DNA from: Planctomycetaceae bacterium | GTDB lineage: Bacteria; Planctomycetota; Planctomycetia; Planctomycetales; Planctomycetaceae | Assembly: GCA_003503535.1 (NCBI GenBank) | Contig: DOCI01000066.1 | Location: 856 to 6,324 of the forward strand | DNA: 5,469 bases | Direction: 5' to 3' | Shown: positions 1 to 5,469 of the stretch, one piece after another | Numbering within the stretch: position 1 is the stretch's first letter | How the letters are laid out: each line of letters starts with the position of its first letter | Position numbers and translations under genes: made by a program | The notes under the pieces: model-generated | What the model was told of the DNA's origin: nothing | Seen by the model: the letters and a program-made list of their open reading frames with translations, nothing else | The model's database searches: none

Positions 1-1227
1 GTCGCTTTGAAAGCGTTGTTCTCTCCGAACCTAGCTCCTGCCTCAGCCCCCGAAAATGCCTTACCTTCCACTCATGAGCAGATCAACTTGATCAAGCTCA
101 AAGATAAGAATGGTCAGAACACAACAATTCATGCATTGGCTCTCGATAAAGATGGTCGATTACTGGCTGCCTGCGGGGGGACTCGCGTGAGCCGTCAGGA
201 GTCGCTTGATGGACCAGCGGTGACGACGATTACTCAGCCGGGCGAAATTAGAGTCTTTGATGCCGAGGGAAATCAGGTCGACAGCTGGAGTGTGCAGATG
301 GCCCCGCAGGCAATTTTTGTGGCTTCCGATGGTGCGATTTTTGTCGCTGGTTATGAAACGATTCTGCAGTTATCACCTTCTGGTGAATTGCTGCACGAAG
401 CGAAGCTGCCTCATGTGGCAGATATGGAAGAGAATACCGATACAATTCGTAAATCGTTGATCGAGCAGATTAAGCAGCAAAGTGCGAGCATGCAGACGTA
501 TCTCGATCAGCAGAAAGATCGTCTGGCTGAACTGGAGAAGAAGCCTGAGAGTGATCGGTCGGCTTTGGAAAAGAGTCAGATTCAGGCCACTCAGCAGATG
601 GTGGATGCCTATTCCCAGTATGTTGCCACGGATGAAAAAACGATCAATGAACGCGTCCTCGCTTCGCTGAACTCCAAAAAGAGCGTCGCCTCTCTGGCAG
701 CAACGAAAGACAATGTCTTTGTCGCAACCTCCGATACTGCCGGCCATGGATTCTGTATCTGGCGGATGTCCCGCGATTTTAAGGACTCCAAAAAGATTGT
801 CACTGGACTTTCCGGCTGCTGCGGAAATATGCACATTGGAGCGGGGAATGGTGAGGTCTATGTCGCTGAAAACGCCCGGCATCGCGTCTGCCGATATGAC
901 GAAAATGGAGAGTTGATTACGACGTTTGGGAAGCGTGATCGCGAAGGAGAGGAAGGGTTTTCCAGTTGCTGCAATCCAATGAATGTGTTCATCACTGGAG
1001 ATGGTGAAGTCTACACCTCGGAATCGAATGTCGGTCGTGTCAAACGTTTCAATTCAACCGGTGAGTATCAGGAATTGATTGGCGATGTCAGTCTGGTTCC
1101 GGGATGCAAGAATGTTTCGATTGTTGTGACTCCCGATCATGATCGCGTCTACATGATGGATATGACCCGCTCGCATATTATTGTGATGAAACGCAAGGCT
1201 GCGAAATCAGTCACTGCAGTTGAGTAA
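1..1227 (+). CDS. NHL-type beta-propeller protein with coiled-coil insert (5' partial)
   Basis: The reading frame is open from base 1 to a TAA at 1225-1227. The first possible start is a TTG at base 7 with no visible ribosome site, and no signal peptide is seen, so the true start is probably left of the window. Numbering from that TTG, residues 25-135 and 225-395 show beta-propeller blades of the NHL type, with repeated patterns such as DKDGRLLAA, GNGEVYVAEN and GDGEVYTSES. Residues about 138-220 form a highly charged, Gln/Glu/Lys-rich helical stretch, probably a coiled coil, inserted between blades. The last three blades carry cysteines at matching positions: C271-C272 (GCCGNM), C321-C322 (SCCNPM) and C367 (PGCKNV). 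NHL propellers usually bind proteins or other ligands, and no enzyme activity can be assigned. An extracytoplasmic location is inferred from the neighbours. The gene family call is firm, the function unknown. Confidence 0.85.
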   Translation, partial: VALKALFSPNLAPASAPENALPSTHEQINLIKLKDKNGQNTTIHALALDKDGRLLAACGGTRVSRQESLDGPAVTTITQPGEIRVFDAEGNQVDSWSVQMAPQAIFVASDGAIFVAGYETILQLSPSGELLHEAKLPHVADMEENTDTIRKSLIEQIKQQSASMQTYLDQQKDRLAELEKKPESDRSALEKSQIQATQQMVDAYSQYVATDEKTINERVLASLNSKKSVASLAATKDNVFVATSDTAGHGFCIWRMSRDFKDSKKIVTGLSGCCGNMHIGAGNGEVYVAENARHRVCRYDENGELITTFGKRDREGEEGFSSCCNPMNVFITGDGEVYTSESNVGRVKRFNSTGEYQELIGDVSLVPGCKNVSIVVTPDHDRVYMMDMTRSHIIVMKRKAAKSVTAVE

Positions 1228-1250
1228 TCGGACTGCAAAATGAAATTACC

Positions 1251-1293
1251 TGAGAAATCGATGTCCTGGAGTTTTTCAGGCATCGGTTTCTTA
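1251..1293 (+). terminator. Long imperfect hairpin between the NHL and PhnD-like genes
   Basis: Bases 1251-1268 pair with 1277-1293 in a stem of 17 pairs, two of them G-T, with a single bulged T at 1264 and an eight-base loop (GAGTTTTT). The core CGATG-T-CCTG / CAGGCATCG is GC-containing, and the outer part pairs an A-rich left arm with the T-rich GTTTCTT right arm. It lies 24 bases after the NHL stop and 38 bases before the next gene. The shape fits a terminator or a processing/attenuation element. The T tract is interrupted, so termination may be partial. Only the pairing was seen; the function is inferred. Confidence 0.5.
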
Positions 1294-1331
1294 AATTCGC
1301 TCAGAAGAAAATGAGCCTCTAATCTTAATGG

Positions 1332-2195
1332 ATGAGCATAATGAAGTTTCTCTCGACCGTTCCAGCGATCTTGTGTTTGACCGACCTCATGTTCACTTCT
1401 CCGATGAGGGCAGCCGAGAAACCATTAACGATGGTCGTGATGGACCCTTTGGCGGCTCCGCTATCCTGTCCCTGTGTGGAAGGATATGCTCAGCGAAAAT
1501 ATGAAGTCCTCGGAGATTATCTGGCAGAACGCCTCGGTCGTCCTGTTCAAGTTGTGTTCACCGAATCGCTGGTGCTGGCAAAGTCGGAGAATAAGATTCA
1601 GACCGTTGATATTGTGATCGGTAAAGATTCCGTTGTTCGTTTCGATGCCAGTAAAATTCAGCAACCCGTCAAGGCGATTGCTCGCCTGACGGGAAAGGAT
1701 GGACTGACAACACAATATGGGATGATTCTGGTCCGCCATGATGATCCGGCTCAGAAGATTTCCGATCTGAATGGTTACCGCATTTTCTTCGGCCCGGCTG
1801 CAGCCGATGAGAAACACAAGGCTGCTTTGGAGTTATTTCAGAAACAAGGAGTGACGATTTCTGAGAAGCTGGAAATCAGCGAAGCCTGCAGTGACGGGGC
1901 TTGTCAGGTGGTCGATCTGGGAGCGGGGAAAGCCGCCGCAGTGATTTCCAGTTATGCCGCTCCTTTGCTGGAAGGCTGCGGGACGATCAAGAAGGGGGAT
2001 TTGCGTGTGATTGCACAAACCGAACCGGTCCCTTTTGTGACGGCTTTCGTTTCCAAATCGGTGGATGCGGAAACTTCGGAGAAAATTGAGCAGGCCATTT
2101 TGGAATCGGCTCAGAAACCTGAAATTCTGCTGGCACTGGAAACTCTGTTTGGGTTTGTCAAAATTGAACAAACCGAGCAGGTAAAAAAAAATTAG
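1332..2195 (+). CDS. PhnD-like periplasmic substrate-binding protein, possibly the N-terminal part of a frameshifted fusion
   Basis: The 287-residue product resembles the PhnD/SsuA/transferrin-like binding proteins of phosphate/phosphonate ABC transporters and is close to the usual length of about 300. Typical parts are YEVLGDYLAERLGRPV (residues 57-72), VDIVIGKDSVVRF (92-104), ISDLNGYRIFFGP (143-155) and AQTEPVPFV (228-236). Residues 4-28 form a signal peptide, MKFLSTVPAILCL onward, with probable cleavage after RAA. Of two in-frame starts, ATG 1332 and ATG 1341, the second gives the cleaner signal peptide and has a weak GGATGAG four bases upstream. Neither has a strong ribosome site. Five cysteines remain in the mature part (C46, C48 in a CPC motif, C186, C191, C216), more than is usual in the family. 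No permease or ATPase gene is nearby, so the ligand cannot be stated and transport is not assured. The last codons contain nine A residues before the TAG stop (see 2183-2191). Confidence 0.85.
   Translation: MSIMKFLSTVPAILCLTDLMFTSPMRAAEKPLTMVVMDPLAAPLSCPCVEGYAQRKYEVLGDYLAERLGRPVQVVFTESLVLAKSENKIQTVDIVIGKDSVVRFDASKIQQPVKAIARLTGKDGLTTQYGMILVRHDDPAQKISDLNGYRIFFGPAAADEKHKAALELFQKQGVTISEKLEISEACSDGACQVVDLGAGKAAAVISSYAAPLLEGCGTIKKGDLRVIAQTEPVPFVTAFVSKSVDAETSEKIEQAILESAQKPEILLALETLFGFVKIEQTEQVKKN
2183..2191 (+). other. A9 slippery run joining the PhnD-like and propeller frames
   Basis: The PhnD frame reads GTA AAA AAA AAT TAG here. The run contains the heptamer A-AAA-AAA in the right phase for a -1 ribosomal slip. 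RNA polymerase slippage adding one A would have the same result. After the shift the frame reads AAA TTA GTA AAT and runs on without a stop into the PQQ-like propeller, ending at 3364. A short hairpin, CGGC-ATG-GCCG at 2202-2212, lies 12 bases after the heptamer, and a purine-rich GAGCAGG (2175-2181) lies just before it. Both are weak as stimulators. A homopolymer length error in the assembly would look the same. Confidence 0.55.
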
Positions 2196-2239
2196 TAAAT
2201 TCGGCATGGCCGCAATGGCGCGGACCTGATCGCAACGGT
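2192..2239 (+). other. In-frame coding segment of the propeller with no start codon
   Basis: Read in the frame of the downstream propeller, this stretch gives LVNSAWPQWRGPDRNG. The W-P-Q-W-R-G-P-D-R-N-G part is the hallmark that opens many PQQ-like propeller proteins of planctomycetes, where it normally follows a signal peptide. Upstream in this frame there is no ATG, GTG or TTG between the stop at 2165-2167 and the TTG at 2240. The conserved motif can therefore be translated only if ribosomes arrive from the PhnD-like gene or use an unusual start. Confidence 0.65.
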
Positions 2240-3364
2240 TTGTGCGACTGGTTGCCCGTTCCACCCGAGGAAGGACTGCCGCTGAAATGGGAAGTTCCCC
2301 TGCAGGGCGAGCCGAATGCGGGCATTGCTGTTGCTGATGGTCGCGTGTTTGTTGCCGATCGCGATTTCCTCAATCAGTTTGATCGTTTCGTATGCTTGAG
2401 TGCAGATTCCGGCGAGTTGATCTGGCAAATGATCGTCCCTGCGATCGGCGATCTCGACTATGGAAACTCTTCACGATCAACTCCGCTTGTTCAAGAGGAC
2501 TCTGTCTGGTTTCAGAGCGCATTCGGTAATGTGTATTGCTGTCGCGTAAAAGATGGTCAGCTAATGTGGCAGTCCAATGCGATCAGTCAATATGGAGCTG
2601 GTCGGGAACTGGTGTGGGGGTTGTGTTCTTCACCGCTATTGGCCGATGGAAAGTTGATCCTCAACCCAGGTGGACCGAAGTCTTCACTGGTGGCTTTGAA
2701 TGCTCAAACTGGGGAATTGCGATGGAGCACTCCGGGAAATGACTATGGATATGGATCGTTCATTGCTGCTCGCATAGGTTCTCAGAATGTTGTGATCGGC
2801 CACGATAAAACAACTCTGGGTGCCTGGGATGTTGCGACGGGAAACCGGTTGTGGAGCGTTACGCCTGAAGAGAGTGAAGATTTTAATGTGCCAACACCTC
2901 TGATTGATGGGAATCATGTGATTGTGGCGACTGAGAACAATGGCTGCCGCGTTTATAAGATGCAGGATTTAGAAACAGGTCCACCAGAGTTGATTGGTCG
3001 CCAGCCGTTGTTAAACCCGGAAACTTCTACACCATTACTGGTCAGGGGGATGCTGTATGGCGTTTCTGAAGGGATGTTGTATTGTCTGAAAGTCCCTTCA
3101 CTTGAGATCGTCTGGAAGAAAACCGCAACCGCATTTCACAGTCATGCCTCTTTGATGAGTGACGGAGAGAGGATTTATCTAGTAGCTGATGGTGAACTTT
3201 TTGTTTTTAAGGCCGCGTCAGATCGCTATCAGGAACTTGGGCATCAGGAATTGTATCGTCCGGGGACACCAATTTATTCTCACCCCGCCGTATATAAGAA
3301 TCATCTATTTACCATTGGTAAAAATCAACTGCGCTGCTTTGATCTTACGGGAGCGGCAGATTGA
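2240..3364 (+). CDS. PQQ-like (BamB-type) eight-blade beta-propeller protein
   Basis: The product is an outer-membrane-assembly/alcohol-dehydrogenase style propeller. At least seven to eight blades can be counted from repeated endings: SGELIWQ (residues 57-63), DGQLMWQ (105-111), TGELRWS (157-163), TGNRLWS (200-206), LEIVWKK (288-294), and two or three weaker blades to FDLTGAAD at the end. The repeats are of the tryptophan-docking type. No enzyme residues or heme site are evident, so it is more likely a scaffold or binding domain than a quinoprotein enzyme. The TTG used here as the start has no ribosome site and lies after the conserved opening motif at 2207-2239, so it is probably not the true start. 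The product from this start also lacks a signal peptide, although such propellers are normally exported. Both problems vanish if it is made as the C-terminal part of the PhnD-like protein by a -1 shift at 2183-2191. The stop is 24 bases from the end of the convergent kinase gene. Confidence 0.82.
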   Translation: MCDWLPVPPEEGLPLKWEVPLQGEPNAGIAVADGRVFVADRDFLNQFDRFVCLSADSGELIWQMIVPAIGDLDYGNSSRSTPLVQEDSVWFQSAFGNVYCCRVKDGQLMWQSNAISQYGAGRELVWGLCSSPLLADGKLILNPGGPKSSLVALNAQTGELRWSTPGNDYGYGSFIAARIGSQNVVIGHDKTTLGAWDVATGNRLWSVTPEESEDFNVPTPLIDGNHVIVATENNGCRVYKMQDLETGPPELIGRQPLLNPETSTPLLVRGMLYGVSEGMLYCLKVPSLEIVWKKTATAFHSHASLMSDGERIYLVADGELFVFKAASDRYQELGHQELYRPGTPIYSHPAVYKNHLFTIGKNQLRCFDLTGAAD

Positions 3365-3388
3365 ATAATGCTCGGCGATGATCGCAGC

Positions 3389-4774
3389 TTATTGATTCTG
3401 CTGACAGGGCAACTTGCAGGAGACCGTTGTGCCTCGGCCAGGAACGGAGGCGACGTTCATGGTTCCTCCGAGTCGTTCGACAACTGTCCGTGCGAGAAAG
3501 ATGCCCAGTCCCATCCCTTTCCCTGTGCCTTTGGTTGTAAAGAACGGTTCCCCGACACGGGAGAGAATGTGTTCTGGAATTCCTTCTCCCCGGTCTTCAA
3601 CGGTCAGCTGAAGATTGTTGCCGCTCGAAACCATGTCGACCCGCACATGACTTTCAGGAGCAGAAGCTTCCAGTGCATTTTTGATCATACCACGTAGCGC
3701 CTGGGCAGTAACGTAGGGCTCAAGCATCATGCTGCACCTCTTTGCTGCTGGTGTGATTGTGACCGTGACACGATCCTGATCTTTTACTTCCTTAATGATC
3801 AGGTCGAGCAATTCTGCACCGGTGACGTTTATTTTCTTCTCGACGGAGCCTTCGCCAGCCTGAGCAGACATATGATTGAGAATTGCTCGACAGCGATCGA
3901 GTTCGGCACGAATAATGGTGACATCTTCGCGGATCTGAGGATCGATATCATGATTCTTGAATGCGTGTTGTAATTCCCCAACGATGACCGCAATCGTTCC
4001 GAGCGGCGTAGCCAATTCATGTGCTGCCCCGGCTGCGAGCGTTCCGAGGGCTTCGAGCTTTTCACCACGAATTCGTTGCGATTCGAGCAGCCTAAGGTCT
4101 TCATCCCGCTGGCGCAGTCGAGAAGTGACAAGTGTGGAAAAGGAGACGATCACTGAAGCGCAAGTGATGAAGGCGCAGAAGACACCATTGTGTACCAGAG
4201 TGATTTGACTCGTTTTACGAATTGCAGGAAGCAGCTGTTCCAGGCCTTGAACATCGAGTGACTGGTGATCAAATAATAAATAAGCAAAGCAGAAAACCGC
4301 AAGAAAATTGAGACACCAGGCTATCCCCGCTTTCAGTTCCACACCAGCCAGGCACAAGTTCACAAAGAAGAAAATCCAGAACGGATTGGTTGGCCCTCCA
4401 CTGAAATACAACAGGCAGGTTAAGAGGATCAAATCCACGGCCATAACAATGGCCAGGACATAGTGCCAGAGACGAGAATGAGCAGGAGCCACCACCGTTC
4501 GACGATAGCTGAGATACCAGAACATCAATATGAGATTGCTGAATGCGGTCACTGCCACCGTAATTAACAGAGGCTCAACATTCAGGGGAACCTGGAACAG
4601 TTTCCAGACAGCAAGTATCGTGACAAACTGCCCCAGTACCGCTACCCACCTCAGATTGATAAACCAGTGGACACTGATTGCACCGGGAAAGCGGAAGGTC
4701 GCCAGAGAAACGTTACGCAGCGGGGCAGGAGCTTCGTGTGAATTTTGCTCGAATCGTTGCGGGCTCGAATTCAA
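3389..4774 (-). CDS. regB: RegB/PrrB-type redox-sensing membrane histidine kinase
   Basis: The 461-residue protein has six predicted membrane helices (about residues 35-57, 67-88, 103-124, 131-146, 149-168 and 190-215) followed by a complete kinase core. The GGPTNPF motif at 126-132 matches the GGxxNPF quinone-sensing box of RegB. The phospho-acceptor is H252 in AAHELATPLGT. C295 in DRCRAIL lies 43 residues later, where RegB has its redox-active cysteine. The ATP-binding domain shows the N box (IKNALEAS, N366), G1 box (DRGEGIP, 394-400), F box (EPFFTTKG) and G2 box (GKGMGLGIF, 418-426). In its known relatives the protein autophosphorylates in reduced conditions and passes phosphate to RegA/PrrA. 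No such regulator gene is in the window, since downstream lies the convergent propeller gene. The start is TTG at 4774, chosen for the strong ribosome site at 4782-4789; no in-frame ATG or GTG exists upstream before the stop at 4847-4849. Orthology to regB rather than a related paralogue is inferred. Confidence 0.9.
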   Translation of the reverse strand: MNSSPQRFEQNSHEAPAPLRNVSLATFRFPGAISVHWFINLRWVAVLGQFVTILAVWKLFQVPLNVEPLLITVAVTAFSNLILMFWYLSYRRTVVAPAHSRLWHYVLAIVMAVDLILLTCLLYFSGGPTNPFWIFFFVNLCLAGVELKAGIAWCLNFLAVFCFAYLLFDHQSLDVQGLEQLLPAIRKTSQITLVHNGVFCAFITCASVIVSFSTLVTSRLRQRDEDLRLLESQRIRGEKLEALGTLAAGAAHELATPLGTIAVIVGELQHAFKNHDIDPQIREDVTIIRAELDRCRAILNHMSAQAGEGSVEKKINVTGAELLDLIIKEVKDQDRVTVTITPAAKRCSMMLEPYVTAQALRGMIKNALEASAPESHVRVDMVSSGNNLQLTVEDRGEGIPEHILSRVGEPFFTTKGTGKGMGLGIFLARTVVERLGGTMNVASVPGRGTTVSCKLPCQQNQ

Positions 4775-4925
4775 AGACTCATCCTCTCTGAACAGCTGTG
4801 AAACAGAATTATTATCGAATGAAGTCGATCGTCGGTGATCATCAGATTAACAGAAGTTGAACGGAGCCGTGGGCTGCGGAGTGAAGTCGCTGAGTTTGCC
4901 CTTCAGGATTGTGCAGGAGCAAGTT
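4775..4925 (-). other. Intergenic region between the membrane protein gene and the kinase
   Basis: These 151 bases hold no gene. Apart from the kinase ribosome site at its left end, the only signal seen is an AT-rich GATAAT/TAATAAT stretch at 4808-4816 (minus strand) that could be a -10 element, with no convincing -35. A four-pair stem with a three-base loop near 4865-4875 lacks a T tract and is not a terminator. Whether the two minus-strand genes are co-transcribed cannot be told. Confidence 0.3.
4782..4789 (-). promoter_or_regulatory. Ribosome binding site that fixes the kinase TTG start
   Basis: On the minus strand AGAGAGGA stands seven bases before the TTG at 4774. The only nearby ATG (4780-4782) overlaps this site, is in another frame and meets a stop after three codons, so TTG is the credible start. 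Confidence 0.7.
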
Positions 4926-5469
4926 CTATTTTTTGAGTGTCTCAATTGTCGAGAAATGAGTTTCGATTCTCGTGTCGAGAGGTCCGGGTTCGGCTCCCGG
5001 GGCTTGAATGAGTGGAATCAGGCAGTTCTTTCCAATCCACATCAGTTGCTGCTTGATTGGTTTCTTTGCACCAGCCCCATCATCGATTAAATTTTGAACC
5101 GTCTCTTCGATTTCTGGAACCACATCCTTTTTCATCGCCTGAATGGCTGCAGGATTGCTGGAACGTTGTTGCTGAATCTGGCCGTAAATTTCTTTGAAGC
5201 GTTGATAAATTGCTTCATCATTCGTGCCCCCAATCATCGAGGGCAGATAGAACAACGCGGCAACGAGCGCGATGGCCCCCAAGGCAATCATATGTTTGGG
5301 ATCGATCGAGACATCTGGAGCGGAAACGCCACCAAACATTCCCCCAATTTTACTGAAGATCGATTCCCCTCCGCCGGATTTCACTTTAGGTTTAACCGGC
5401 ATTGGGCGAGGCGGTGTCGGTGTGTAGGTCTGCTGGGGAGTTTGTGTCGGCACATATGAAGCGGCTGGC
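4926..5469 (-). CDS. Single-pass membrane protein of unknown function (5' partial)
   Basis: The frame runs from the right window edge to a TAG at 4926-4928. A GTG at 5453 could be a start and would give 175 residues, but it has no ribosome site and the frame stays open through PAASYV to the edge, so the real start is probably outside. Numbering from that GTG, residues 1-30 are rich in Pro, Thr and Lys, 31-45 rich in Gly, and 54-74 (MIALGAIALVAALFYLPSMI region) form one membrane helix. The Lys-rich N side suggests that the N-terminus is in the cytoplasm. Residues 78-175 are mostly helical, with an IYQRFKEIYGQIQQQ segment and one cysteine at 144. No known domain is recognised. A zinc-ribbon or other cytoplasmic domain could lie in the missing part. 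Its place upstream of the kinase on the same strand is noted, but no functional link is shown. Confidence 0.75.
   Translation of the reverse strand, partial: PAASYVPTQTPQQTYTPTPPRPMPVKPKVKSGGGESIFSKIGGMFGGVSAPDVSIDPKHMIALGAIALVAALFYLPSMIGGTNDEAIYQRFKEIYGQIQQQRSSNPAAIQAMKKDVVPEIEETVQNLIDDGAGAKKPIKQQLMWIGKNCLIPLIQAPGAEPGPLDTRIETHFSTIETLKK

Noticed and set aside
373..882. Minus-strand open frame of 169 codons inside the NHL gene
   Set aside because: It is opposite clear propeller repeats and the coiled-coil stretch, and resembles no protein I recognise.
1215..1237. Six-pair inverted repeat TGCAGT / ACTGCA spanning the NHL stop codon
   Set aside because: It is short, has an eleven-base loop and no T tract. 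The longer hairpin just downstream is a better candidate.
2175..2212. GAGCAGG and the CGGC-ATG-GCCG hairpin as firm frameshift stimulators
   Set aside because: The purine element is much closer to the slip site than in the dnaX case and the stem has only four pairs, so they are noted but not relied on.
2206..2229. ATG at 2206 as an alternative start for the propeller
   Set aside because: It is in a different frame and reaches a TGA after seven codons, so it cannot start the propeller protein.
3375..3385. Palindrome GCGATGATCGC between the convergent genes
   Set aside because: The centre is a single base, too small for a hairpin loop, and no T tract follows on either strand, so it was not called a terminator.
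3368..3697. Plus-strand open frame of 109 codons antisense to the kinase
   Set aside because: It lies entirely opposite well-supported kinase catalytic motifs, has no recognisable domain and no convincing ribosome site.
5094..5459. Plus-strand open frame of 121 codons opposite the membrane protein gene
   Set aside because: The minus-strand product has a clear membrane helix and sensible composition. The plus-strand product looks like a shadow, with odd composition and no domain.

Overview
The window most likely comes from a planctomycete (Planctomycetota). This is an inference from protein style, not from a marker gene. The W-P-Q-W-R-G-P-D-R-N-G motif that opens the PQQ-like propeller, an NHL propeller protein next to a PhnD-like binding protein, and moderate GC content all fit that phylum. 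No RNA gene, insertion sequence, CRISPR array or origin was seen.

Left half, + strand (1-3364): three genes for probable envelope or secreted proteins lie in a row. The first is an NHL-type beta-propeller with a coiled-coil insert, cut at its 5' end by the window edge. After a 104-base gap holding a strong hairpin (1251-1293) comes a PhnD-like periplasmic binding protein with a signal peptide. An eight-blade PQQ-like beta-propeller follows. The propeller has no credible start codon of its own: its conserved opening motif lies upstream of the first usable start. Read backwards, its frame joins the PhnD frame through a run of nine A residues immediately before the PhnD stop. A -1 shift there would give one exported PhnD-propeller protein of about 677 residues. 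This is the most notable feature of the window.

Right half, - strand (3389-5469): a six-helix RegB/PrrB-type redox histidine kinase converges on the propeller gene with only 24 bases between them. It carries the quinone-site motif GGPTNPF, the phospho-acceptor histidine and the redox cysteine expected of that family. No RegA-like response regulator is in the window. Upstream of it on the same strand is a gene for a single-pass membrane protein of unknown function, cut at its 5' end by the right edge of the window.

How the parts work together is only inferred. The + strand genes look like one functional group of extracytoplasmic proteins rich in cysteines, and the convergent kinase senses redox state in its known relatives. 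Nothing in the sequence proves that the two halves are linked.
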